Shown: piece after piece, positions 1 through 8,268 of the stretch
How positions within the stretch are numbered: the stretch's first letter is position 1
How the letters are laid out: the number at the start of each line of letters is the position of its first letter
Notes under the pieces: model-generated
What the model was told of the DNA's origin: nothing
What the model saw: only the letters and a program-made list of their open reading frames with translations
Database searches by the model: none
Translations under genes and position numbers: made by a program
Assembly (NCBI GenBank): GCA_003266145.1
Contig: MVJJ01000107.1
Span: 1-41,558, forward strand
Source of the DNA: Methanosphaera sp. SHI613
GTDB taxonomy: Archaea; Methanobacteriota; Methanobacteria; Methanobacteriales; Methanobacteriaceae
Length of the DNA stretch: 41,558 bases
Reading direction: 5' to 3'

Positions 1-183
1 AACTCCTATGGATACTTAAGTAATAACTTGTTTTTTATTGAGGAATATATACCTTCCAATAAGGCAATTGTTTTTAATTTAAAAATAAATTCCCATCACC
101 CATCCATTGATTGGAATTAGTACTTAATCAAAAAATTATTTTTGTAACTTATCCACATATATTATATTATTGGAGATTATATT

Positions 184-738
184 ATGCGTGCATTTCTAGC
201 TATTGAGATTGAAGATTATATTAAGGATAACATTGACAGGACCCAGAAAATAATAAAAGAAACGGACAGTGCAAGAATCAACTATGTCAAGAGCCAAAAC
301 ATCCACCTGACCCTTAAATTCTTTGGAGATATAGATGAGAATAAGAAAGATGAGATATGTGATGTTGTAAATAAAATAGCCAGCCAATACAATCCATATA
401 AATTGAAACTTGTTAACGTCGGCGCCTTTAGAAACATCAACAATCCCCGCGTCATATGGGTGGGAATAAAGGATAAGACCACGGTTGATTTAATCAAGGA
501 ATTGGACGTTGAATTTGAAAAAATCGGATTTGAAAAGGAAAGAAATTACACCCCTCATATAACCATTGGAAGAGTTAAAAACATAAACGATAAACAATCC
601 CTTAAGGATACCCTTAAATCTTTACAGAAAGAATACTATGGTAAGATGAAAGTAAGCAAAATACAGCTGAAATCAAGTACACTCACCCCATCCGGACCAA
701 TATACAAGACAGAGGAAACCTTTACATTAGGAAAATAG
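184..738 (+). CDS. thpR: RNA 2',3'-cyclic phosphodiesterase (2'-5' RNA ligase family)
   Basis: A 184-residue cytoplasmic protein of the 2H phosphoesterase superfamily. The two signature His-x-Thr motifs are visible: HLTLKF at residues 41-46 and HITIG at 125-129, which form the paired catalytic site. The family hydrolyses 2',3'-cyclic phosphate RNA ends and can join tRNA halves with 2'-5' bonds in vitro; its role in the cell is less settled. The length is normal for the family. The ATG follows GGAGATTAT (about 172-180), a good archaeal ribosome binding site. ubiX starts 21 bases downstream, so co-transcription is likely. A link to tRNA metabolism fits the nearby cca gene. The 183 bases upstream are AT-rich and hold no gene. 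Confidence 0.93.
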   Translation: MRAFLAIEIEDYIKDNIDRTQKIIKETDSARINYVKSQNIHLTLKFFGDIDENKKDEICDVVNKIASQYNPYKLKLVNVGAFRNINNPRVIWVGIKDKTTVDLIKELDVEFEKIGFEKERNYTPHITIGRVKNINDKQSLKDTLKSLQKEYYGKMKVSKIQLKSSTLTPSGPIYKTEETFTLGK

Positions 739-759
739 AGATAATGGAGATTGAATAAT

Positions 760-1314
760 ATGAAAGTTGTAATTGCAATAACTGGAGCCAGTGGTGTAAT
801 CTATGCCATCAGATTACTTGAAGAATTTAAGAAGATAGATGCCGAGTGTCACCTGGTGATTAGTCAAATAGCAAGAGACATTATAATTCATGAAACAGAT
901 TATAGCGTTGAGGATGTTATTGGATTGGCAGATTACTATTATGAGGAAAAAGATTTGACTGCAAAAATCAACAGCGGATCATTCTACTTTGATACATGCA
1001 TTATAATTCCATGCAGCATGAAGACATTATCTGCCATCAGCAGTGGATATGCCGACAATACCATAACACGTGTAGCGGACGTTACTCTAAAAGAAAGAAG
1101 ACAGCTGATTATTGTTCCACGTGAAACACCACTCAGAACGGTTCACCTGGAGAACATGACCAGCATCAGTAAGGAGGGTGGCATTATCCTTCCTGCAATG
1201 CCCGGATTTTACCATAACCCTCAGACACTTGATGACCAGATTGACTTTATTGTTGGAAAAATTTTTGACTTACTGAAAATTAATAATAAATTATTTACTA
1301 AATGGAAACAATAG
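760..1314 (+). CDS. ubiX: UbiX-family flavin prenyltransferase
   Basis: A 184-residue protein beginning MKVVIAITGASGVIYAIRLL, the FMN-binding N-terminus of UbiX/Pad1-type flavoproteins. The family transfers a dimethylallyl group to FMN, making the prenylated flavin used by UbiD decarboxylases. A TTG at 751 would add three residues, but GGAGA at 746-750 is nine bases before the ATG at 760 and touches the TTG, so I chose 760. The gene lies between thpR and cbiT on the same strand with short gaps (21 and 43 bases). No UbiD partner is in the window. The family assignment is secure; the physiological UbiD partner cannot be read from here. Confidence 0.92.
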   Translation: MKVVIAITGASGVIYAIRLLEEFKKIDAECHLVISQIARDIIIHETDYSVEDVIGLADYYYEEKDLTAKINSGSFYFDTCIIIPCSMKTLSAISSGYADNTITRVADVTLKERRQLIIVPRETPLRTVHLENMTSISKEGGIILPAMPGFYHNPQTLDDQIDFIVGKIFDLLKINNKLFTKWKQ

Positions 1315-1357
1315 AATATAATTGAAGAAGAATTATATTTTTTGGAGGGAAAGACAC

Positions 1358-1936
1358 ATGATGTATTTTGACATAACTCCAGATGACGAGTTTTATAAGA
1401 CTGAAAAAGTTCCAGGTCCAACAAAAGAGGAAATAAGAGCATTAGTTATCAGTAAAGTATGTTTAACTGATGAAGATGTTGTTATTGATGTGGGATGTGG
1501 AACCGGTGGTTTAACACTTGAATTTGCAAAAAGAGCAAGAAAAGTATACAGTATCGACATAAACAGCGATGCAATACAAACAACTAGAAAAAATTTGGAA
1601 AAATTCGGATTAGAAAACAAGGTAGAACTACTTGAAGAAGAAGGATTATCTGCTATTGACCGTATTGAAGACTTTACGAAGTTGATGATTGGTGGAAGTG
1701 GAGGAAACCTTAAAAATATCATAGAAACAGGATATCTTAAACTACCCGTTGGTGGAAAAATCATCATCACATCCATTGTCCTTGAAACAGCAACCGAAAG
1801 TGTTGAAATGCTTAAGGAACTAGGTGCAAACCCAGAAGTTGTTAACATAAACGTTTCAAGAGGTACTGTCCTGGATCGTGGAGTAATGATGAAAGCGTTA
1901 AATCCAATAACAATCGTTAGTGCAAGAAAAGAATAA
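1358..1936 (+). CDS. cbiT: Cobalt-precorrin-6B C15-methyltransferase/decarboxylase CbiT
   Basis: A 192-residue SAM-dependent methyltransferase. Motif I is DVGCGTGGLTLEFA, followed by the acidic SIDIN strand that binds the SAM ribose, and a glycine-rich IGGSGG loop typical of CbiT. CbiT decarboxylates and methylates at C15 in the anaerobic corrin pathway, which supplies the corrinoids needed by methanogen methyltransferases. GGAGGG at 1344-1349 lies eight bases before the ATG at 1358; a second ATG at 1361 is an equally possible start. A longer reading from TTG 1322 passes through the ribosome binding site and is unlikely. The gene ends the thpR-ubiX-cbiT run and is followed by a T8 tract. Confidence 0.9.
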   Translation: MMYFDITPDDEFYKTEKVPGPTKEEIRALVISKVCLTDEDVVIDVGCGTGGLTLEFAKRARKVYSIDINSDAIQTTRKNLEKFGLENKVELLEEEGLSAIDRIEDFTKLMIGGSGGNLKNIIETGYLKLPVGGKIIITSIVLETATESVEMLKELGANPEVVNINVSRGTVLDRGVMMKALNPITIVSARKE

Positions 1937-1953
1937 TCTTTTCTGCCAACTTA

Positions 1954-1961
1954 TTTTTTTT
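1954..1961 (+). terminator. Oligo-T terminator after cbiT
   Basis: A run of eight T bases starts 17 bases after the cbiT stop, followed by a further short T run near 1974. Archaeal RNA polymerase terminates at such tracts without needing a hairpin. It probably ends the thpR-ubiX-cbiT transcript. Confidence 0.55.
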
Positions 1962-2021
1962 AAACCTAACCTATTTTTAACACAACTGTAAATACATCTA
2001 AAAGCCACATTTTATACTAAG

Positions 2022-3392
2022 GTGATTATTATATATAATGAAATATTAACGGATATTAAACCTACATCAAGTCAAAGAGATAGAATTATCAAGTTTAGTG
2101 ATAATCTGATGAAGATTATACTGGATTATGCCAATTCTTTAAATCTTGATGTCGAATGTAAACTCGTCGGATCAATGGCAAAGAAAACATCCCTAAAATC
2201 AAAGGCAGACATAGACATTTTCATGACATTTCCCCTCGATTATAGTGAGGAAAAACTCAAGGAGTACGGTTTATTATTGGGGGAATACTGTATAAATGAA
2301 GTAGGCGGTAAAGCCGAGAAAAGATATGCTTCCCATCCATATATGACGGGTCTTATAGAGGAATTTGAAATAGACTTCGTGCCGTGCTATAGAATAAATG
2401 ATTCAAGCCAGCTGAAATCTGCAGTCGACAGAACCATCCTGCACACAGATTACATCCTCTCACATATGAGCGACAAGCAAGCAGATGAAGTTCTTTTATT
2501 AAAGAAGTTCATGTCATCAATCAACACCTATGGTGCAAACTATAAGGTAAGCGGTTTTTCAGGATACCTGTGTGAACTGTTGATACTTGAATATGATAAC
2601 TTTGAAAATACCCTTAAAAATGCATCAAACTGGAGGATAGGACAGGAGATAGACCTTGAAAATTACGGTACCTGCAAAAACTTCAAGGACCCTCTCATAG
2701 CAATAGACCCTACCGACAAAAACAGAAATGTGGCCGCGGCATTGACCATGCAGAAATTCTCGGAATTCATCGTAGCCTCAAGAAACTATTTAAATAATCC
2801 ATCACAGGACTACTTTAAGGATAAACTTGTCAAAACAACTAAAGAAGCACTTATGGATGAATTTAAAGCTAGAAATACGACGTGTTTCATGTTGTCATTC
2901 AACGTACCCCCACTACCTACAGATGTAATATATCCTCAGGTAAATAAAACTACAAAGTCCCTTGAGAAGATATCCAACAGTCACAACTTCAACGTGTTGA
3001 ATAAGAAATATTATATAACAGGGGATAATCGTGCACATATTATCCTCGAATATGAAATATCGCAACTTCCCAATATCAAACTGCATCAGGGGCCTCTGAT
3101 AAGCGATGCCCGAAACAGTGAAAACTTCATGAAAAAATATCCGGACTGTTTCGTTAAGGATAAGAAATGGGCAGTACTGAGAAAAAGGCCATACACCAAT
3201 GCGGGAAAGTTAATAGATGACATGCTAAAAAAAGAGAATATGCACATGTTAAAGCTTGGAAAGAATGTGAAAGAGGAATTATTGAAGGAGTATAAACTGG
3301 AAAATATCATGGATTACCTTGCCAGTGTGGATGAAAGGGAATATATGGAAATTTACACATTTTTACATCCGAACTTCCTATTAAACAGATAA
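2022..3392 (+). CDS. cca: CCA tRNA nucleotidyltransferase, archaeal class I
   Basis: A 456-residue CCA-adding enzyme. The nucleotidyltransferase signature is clear: G50-S51 followed by two catalytic aspartates in DIDIF (63-67), with a third carboxylate in the IDFVPCY strand near residue 118. Length and domain order match archaeal class I enzymes (palm, then central and tail domains). It adds CCA to tRNA 3' ends; both tRNA genes in this window lack an encoded CCA, which fits. The start is uncertain: GTG 2022 is the only standard in-frame start, yet it sits inside a GGTGAT sequence that itself resembles a ribosome binding site. Either the message is nearly leaderless or a rare ATT/ATA start just downstream is used. 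Confidence 0.94.
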   Translation: MIIIYNEILTDIKPTSSQRDRIIKFSDNLMKIILDYANSLNLDVECKLVGSMAKKTSLKSKADIDIFMTFPLDYSEEKLKEYGLLLGEYCINEVGGKAEKRYASHPYMTGLIEEFEIDFVPCYRINDSSQLKSAVDRTILHTDYILSHMSDKQADEVLLLKKFMSSINTYGANYKVSGFSGYLCELLILEYDNFENTLKNASNWRIGQEIDLENYGTCKNFKDPLIAIDPTDKNRNVAAALTMQKFSEFIVASRNYLNNPSQDYFKDKLVKTTKEALMDEFKARNTTCFMLSFNVPPLPTDVIYPQVNKTTKSLEKISNSHNFNVLNKKYYITGDNRAHIILEYEISQLPNIKLHQGPLISDARNSENFMKKYPDCFVKDKKWAVLRKRPYTNAGKLIDDMLKKENMHMLKLGKNVKEELLKEYKLENIMDYLASVDEREYMEIYTFLHPNFLLNR

Positions 3393-3406
3393 ACATTTAT
3401 TCTTAC

Positions 3407-3413
3407 TTTTTTT
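3407..3413 (+). terminator. Oligo-T terminator after cca
   Basis: A T7 tract lies about 15 bases past the cca stop, in the 65-base gap between the convergent cca and priS genes. It is consistent with archaeal oligo-T termination of cca. Confidence 0.45.
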
Positions 3414-3457
3414 ATAAGATCATTATTCAATAATCCTCATACAAGTTAACCTATGAA

Positions 3458-4429
3458 TTACTTTCTTTCATATACAAATTTAGGAACCGCGTCATCAAAG
3501 GGGTCGAACTTTTCAATATTCTTTATCAACGTTGATTTCATGCTGACCTTTGAGTGTAATGTGGACGGTAGCCTTAAGATACGTTTCAAATCTATGGATA
3601 CCTTCGTATCTGTTATATTCATATTTACCCTGCTTATTGCATTTATTAGTTTATTATATCTTATTGGGCCAATGTTTGCCCTGAATAATCCCCATTGATT
3701 GTCATCCAAGAGGTGACTGTTCTTGATTGTATCGTTAAGCAACTTCTTGTTCACGTCATTCAACTGATTATTTTTGCTTAGGTGTTGAATGCTGTACTTA
3801 GACCATTTAGTGAAGTTTTTTGGATAAGCGTATGGTATGATGAAATGTTGAAGATTCTTATAATCCATAGGATTTAACAGCTTAAACGTCTTTGCTCCTA
3901 CCACATACTGTACTATTTGACCTCTCATCTCACTGGATGCATCCATCACTTCATCATCAAGTACCCTTACGTGATATCCTCTTCCAGAGTAGACCAGGTT
4001 AATGTCATTTAGTCCCAAGTCCCCCTTAAGTACGTCCTTAATCATCAGCACTATCTCCTTTGCCTGGTCCAGACATTTGTCACATACTTCCCCTTCCTTA
4101 CATTCACATGTTCGTATAGGGATATCTTTTGCATCAACATCAAATACCAGTTCTGATTTTTTCCATCCCTGCCTTTTTTCTGGCTTTTCATAAAATGCCA
4201 CTGATACATATGCTGCAAAAGGGTTTTTAAGTCTCATGAAACGTTTTAATCTGGCCCTGTCTATGAAGGTTTTATAACGATCATTTGGTCCCTGTCCATA
4301 GTGATCAAAGCCGAACTCCCTGCTGGGTAACGAATCCATTATAAAATCAGGTACGTCTTTTATATCCCATTCTTCCTTATAGAATAGTTTACGTTCATAC
4401 TTTGATGCAGGTTTTAACTCTATTTCCAT
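3458..4429 (-). CDS. priS: DNA primase catalytic small subunit PriS
   Basis: A 323-residue archaeo-eukaryotic primase small subunit. The metal-binding carboxylates are in ELVFDVDAKD (near residue 95), followed by a Cys-rich zinc-binding segment (CECKEGEVCDKC) and the SGRGYHV motif, a hallmark of this family. It makes primers in complex with PriL. I start at ATG 4429; a GTG at 4438 would add three residues but forms part of a GTGA ribosome-binding-like sequence. priL ends 60 bases upstream on the same strand, so the two subunits are probably co-transcribed, priL first. The gene converges with cca. Confidence 0.95.
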   Translation of the reverse strand: MEIELKPASKYERKLFYKEEWDIKDVPDFIMDSLPSREFGFDHYGQGPNDRYKTFIDRARLKRFMRLKNPFAAYVSVAFYEKPEKRQGWKKSELVFDVDAKDIPIRTCECKEGEVCDKCLDQAKEIVLMIKDVLKGDLGLNDINLVYSGRGYHVRVLDDEVMDASSEMRGQIVQYVVGAKTFKLLNPMDYKNLQHFIIPYAYPKNFTKWSKYSIQHLSKNNQLNDVNKKLLNDTIKNSHLLDDNQWGLFRANIGPIRYNKLINAISRVNMNITDTKVSIDLKRILRLPSTLHSKVSMKSTLIKNIEKFDPFDDAVPKFVYERK

Positions 4430-4489
4430 AATATTCACGTCAATTATTTATTTTCGTATGTTTTATTTTAATTGGCCATAGTCTTTTTT

Positions 4490-5869
4490 TTATTGATTGC
4501 TGGATTCGTCCTTGACTGTAGTCGATGTATTGTTGCCCTTGTTTTCTCTTGCCAGCAATCGTCTTTTTCTGTTATAAAATGTTAATGGATTTCCTATTTT
4601 TTTACAGTCCTTGTTTGGAACACATAAGCCAGACAGGTGTAGTTTTATCTTTTCACAGCTCATCGGAGTATACCACTGCGTTTCTCCTTCATGATCAAGC
4701 TTTAAGTCGGAATGCATTCCGAAACCAAGTTTTGAATTAATATTTATCTTCTCCTGCGGTTGATCCTTGAATAATGGAGGGCTACATGCATTGGCTGCTT
4801 CATAGATTAGTGGTATCACCTCGTTATGCGTAATCTCAAGTGATGGATCCACCATCGATACCTTCATTCTCTCATCCATTGAGAATATTCCTGGACATAA
4901 TCGAGCATAGGCTATAAATGGTGTTAAGAAGAGTACTATCGCATCGTTACGTCCACCACTTTTGATTCCTTTCATACACTTTCGGACACATGGAGGAAAC
5001 GCGTCCATATTAAAGTTTGTAGGCTTCATATCATTCTGATAACTTCCTGAAGCTGCCCCTGATGAATAACGTAACTCCTGAACTTTATCTTCAAGAAGAC
5101 GTATATCCTCAGCTAAGCTAACAAGTAACGGGTTGGGTTCAACCATCTTCTTTGATTTTTCATGAACCGTTTTGATGTACTTTTTTGTCTTGAGCATGAT
5201 TAGGCTTCTGAGTAGGAGAATCTTTAGCTTTATGCCGCATGTAACCTGATACATCATCTGAGGATCACGGTATTCTATCAGATTACCAAATTCCTCTACA
5301 AAATCCTCATATTCTATTATGACCTTTCCATGTGATAATAATAGGTCGTCCAAATCAAGCTGTCCCAGTTCCAATACTTCCTTGATATCTGTCCATTTAA
5401 GATTATTCGTATCCACCAGTTGATTCAATGTCGTTCTTAGAAACTCTGACTGGAATTCATATGACTCTGATTGGAGCTTTTCCAATCTTATGGAGATTAG
5501 CTCCTTTTCTGATTCTATGAATTGTTTGGTTTCATGACTGTCCGGCCCATATCCTATGGCTATGGCTTGACATAACAGATAAAATGCTACGACATCATAT
5601 TCATAGATTTCAGGATTGAACAGATACTCGTAGTTTTTTTCATCATATTTATCAGTTTTTTTGTATAAGAACCATTCAAAGCGTTTATATGCTAATTTTT
5701 TAAGTGTATCTGGGATTTGAGCATCACTGCTTACATATTGTGCAGGAGTATGTAATATTATATTAAATAATTCATCATTTCTATTATCTAATGAATCCAT
5801 ATCTCCTAATTGATGAACAATCTTTTGAGCATCATTACTGAATGGATTAATAAAGGAAGTTTTTATCAT
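4490..5869 (-). CDS. priL: DNA primase large subunit PriL (Fe-S protein)
   Basis: A 459-residue primase large subunit. The C-terminal third has the cysteines expected to ligate the 4Fe-4S cluster: PPCVRKC, NACSPP, MSCEK (C405), and GLCVPNKDC (C416, C422), along with the conserved GIKSGGRNDAI helix. The N-terminal two thirds are helical, as in archaeal PriL. It partners with PriS, encoded 60 bases downstream. The last 20 or so residues are Asn/Ser/Thr-rich and look disordered. No ribosome binding site precedes the ATG; the upstream sequence is AT-only with TTATTTAT about 27 bases away, suggesting a leaderless transcript. Confidence 0.93.
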   Translation of the reverse strand: MIKTSFINPFSNDAQKIVHQLGDMDSLDNRNDELFNIILHTPAQYVSSDAQIPDTLKKLAYKRFEWFLYKKTDKYDEKNYEYLFNPEIYEYDVVAFYLLCQAIAIGYGPDSHETKQFIESEKELISIRLEKLQSESYEFQSEFLRTTLNQLVDTNNLKWTDIKEVLELGQLDLDDLLLSHGKVIIEYEDFVEEFGNLIEYRDPQMMYQVTCGIKLKILLLRSLIMLKTKKYIKTVHEKSKKMVEPNPLLVSLAEDIRLLEDKVQELRYSSGAASGSYQNDMKPTNFNMDAFPPCVRKCMKGIKSGGRNDAIVLFLTPFIAYARLCPGIFSMDERMKVSMVDPSLEITHNEVIPLIYEAANACSPPLFKDQPQEKININSKLGFGMHSDLKLDHEGETQWYTPMSCEKIKLHLSGLCVPNKDCKKIGNPLTFYNRKRRLLARENKGNNTSTTVKDESSNQ

Positions 5870-6189
5870 ATGAATATATCTATATTAGAAAATAAATAAG
5901 ACTTTACATTAATAAGTAATTATTAGAAATATATTGCTAATTATAATCATCGAATGCTTTAGCATTAAATTTTATATCTGATATTTACTCTAATCCATTG
6001 TTATATGTGGATTTTGGGGAAAATGAAAAAATTAATAAAAGAGTAAGTATATATAGATATATTAATAATAAAAGATTTTAAGAATTATTTTAAATTAATA
6101 ATATGTACAAATAGTTAATCTAATGCTCAATAATTGATATTCAGCACTTAAATTAATGTAAAAACTAAATAGATGGAGAATTAAAAATT
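5870..6189. other. Divergent priL/metG promoter region
   Basis: A 320-base, very AT-rich gap between divergently transcribed priL and metG. It should hold both promoters. Several TATA-like stretches occur, among them TATATATAGATATATT near 6048-6063. A short inverted repeat, AATGC-TTTA-GCATT, lies at about 5953-5966. I see no coding sequence or RNA gene. Confidence 0.5.
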
Positions 6190-8214
6190 ATGGATAAATT
6201 ATTTATTTCATGTGCATTACCATATGCTAATGGTCCATGTCACCTGGGACACTTGCGAAGCACATATATTCCTGCAGACATCTACGCCAGATTTAATCGT
6301 ATGAACAATGTGGATACGCTGATGGTTTGTGCTACAGATGAACATGGAACACCTATTGCCGTTAGGGCAGAACAAGAAAATAAAAGTCCTAAGGATATTA
6401 CCGATGTATATCATGAACTTATCGGCAATGACTTGAAGTCATGTAATATCTCACTGGATAGCTTTAGAAGAACAACAGATAAGATGCATTATGATATGGC
6501 ACAGGAATTCTTTTTAACGTTGAATGAAAAGGGATATATCTACCAGAAGGAGATTGAACAACTATACTGTGACAAATGTCAGAGAAGCCTACCGGATAGA
6601 TATGTTGAAGGAATTTGTCCATACTGTGACAGTGAAGCAAGAGGAGATCAATGTGAAGTATGTGGCCACCACCTTAATCCTATAGACCTTAAGGAGCCTC
6701 ACTGCCTAATATGTGAAGGTACGCCACATCCGCAGAAGTCAAACCAGTACTACTTTAAACTGGAGGATTTTGAAGAAGAACTCGGCAGCTGGATTAAAAA
6801 CAATGAACATCTTCCTAAAAATGTGAAAAACTTCGCAATGGAATGGGTTAATGAAGGACTTAAAAATTGGGTCATGAGTCGTGATATGAATTGGGGTATT
6901 CCTATACCACTCGAGGATGCCGACGGTAAAGTGCTCTACGTATGGGGTGAAGCGTTTATAGGTTATCAGTCATCAGCCGCCACATGGGCTAATGAGCATA
7001 ACCTTGACTGGATGGATTACTGGAATGATAAGACAGTCCACTTCATAGGTAAGGACATCATATATCATCATACCATATTCTGGCCTAGCATGCTTATGGG
7101 TCATGACATGAAACTGCCATACTCAATTATCGGTGGAGGATACCTGTCACTTGAAGGACGTAAAATGTCCACGAGTAAGGGATGGGTCATATGGGTCAAG
7201 GACTTCCTTGACAAATTCGACAGTGACCTTTTAAGATATTATATGGTTATCAATGCACCGTTAGATAAGGATACTGACTTTTCATGGGATGACTTCCAGA
7301 GAAGAATAAACAATGAACTGACAGATAGTTTAGGTAACTTCGTACACAGAACATTTACCTTTACACATAAGTTCTTTGACGGAAAGATTCCTGAAAAAGG
7401 TAGCTTTGATGAATTGGATAGCGAATTCCAAGATATCATCGAACAATTACCTGATAAGGTATCACATGAGATAGATACGTTTAACTTCCGTGACGGACTG
7501 CAGGAAATTATGACCGCATGTAAATTTGCAAACAAATACTTCAATGATAAAAAACCATGGAAAGCTGTTAAAGAGGATATGGAAAGTGCTAAAACATGTT
7601 TATATCTATCAAACCAGCTGGTTCATACACTTGCGGTTATTGTTAATCCATACCTTCCTGAAACTGCACAGAAAATCAGGGCCATTCTCAACATGCCAAC
7701 GGAGGATGTTGAAGGATTCATGAAATTTGAAAACAGGACTCCACTTGTAATGTGGGATGAAGCAAAAGAGTTCCTAGACAGTGGCTATGAAATAAACAAG
7801 GCAAAGCCGTTATTTAAGAAAATTGAAGATGACGTAATTAATGAAGAGAAAGAAAAATTATACAAAACATTAGAAAATGAAGAAAATGAGGATGATAATA
7901 TGAGTAGTACAATTAGTATAGATGAATTTGGAAAAGTAGAATTAATAGTCGGTCAAATTAAAGAAGCAGAAAAAATAGAAAAAGCTGACAAATTACTTAA
8001 GGTTCAAGTGGATTTAGGTGATGAAGTAAGACAGGTAGTTGCAGGTATAGCAAAAAGATACTCACCTGAAGAATTGATTGACAGAAAAGTTATCGTTGTG
8101 GCTAACCTTGAGCCTGCAAAATTATTCGGTGTGGAATCAAATGGAATGCTTCTTGCTACAGACAGTATGGAATTGCTTACAACTGAAGGTAAAGTAGGTG
8201 AACATATCAGATAA
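6190..8214 (+). CDS. metG: Methionyl-tRNA synthetase with C-terminal tRNA-binding domain
   Basis: A 674-residue class I synthetase that charges tRNA-Met, including the initiator encoded near 40.4 kb. Visible features are HLGH at residues 18-21, a zinc-binding insert with CxxC pairs (CDKC, CPYC, CEVC, CLIC; about 124-180), KMSTS near 324-328, and an anticodon-binding helical domain. The final 104 residues form an EMAP/Trbp111-like OB-fold RNA-binding domain (FGKVELIVGQI through the VGEHIR end). A GGAGA ribosome binding site precedes the ATG. An internal in-frame ATG at 7900, preceded by GAGGATGAT, falls exactly at the junction to the C-terminal domain and might make it separately. Confidence 0.96.
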   Translation: MDKLFISCALPYANGPCHLGHLRSTYIPADIYARFNRMNNVDTLMVCATDEHGTPIAVRAEQENKSPKDITDVYHELIGNDLKSCNISLDSFRRTTDKMHYDMAQEFFLTLNEKGYIYQKEIEQLYCDKCQRSLPDRYVEGICPYCDSEARGDQCEVCGHHLNPIDLKEPHCLICEGTPHPQKSNQYYFKLEDFEEELGSWIKNNEHLPKNVKNFAMEWVNEGLKNWVMSRDMNWGIPIPLEDADGKVLYVWGEAFIGYQSSAATWANEHNLDWMDYWNDKTVHFIGKDIIYHHTIFWPSMLMGHDMKLPYSIIGGGYLSLEGRKMSTSKGWVIWVKDFLDKFDSDLLRYYMVINAPLDKDTDFSWDDFQRRINNELTDSLGNFVHRTFTFTHKFFDGKIPEKGSFDELDSEFQDIIEQLPDKVSHEIDTFNFRDGLQEIMTACKFANKYFNDKKPWKAVKEDMESAKTCLYLSNQLVHTLAVIVNPYLPETAQKIRAILNMPTEDVEGFMKFENRTPLVMWDEAKEFLDSGYEINKAKPLFKKIEDDVINEEKEKLYKTLENEENEDDNMSSTISIDEFGKVELIVGQIKEAEKIEKADKLLKVQVDLGDEVRQVVAGIAKRYSPEELIDRKVIVVANLEPAKLFGVESNGMLLATDSMELLTTEGKVGEHIR

Positions 8215-8225
8215 TCATTATATTC

Positions 8226-8233
8226 TTTTTTTT
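8226..8233 (+). terminator. Oligo-T tract after metG
   Basis: A T8 tract lies 11 bases after the metG stop and 36 bases before the next gene. It may terminate or attenuate transcription between metG and the DUF530-like gene. Confidence 0.35.
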
Positions 8234-8268
8234 GGATGATGAAAAATAAAAACACGTGGTGAACGATA

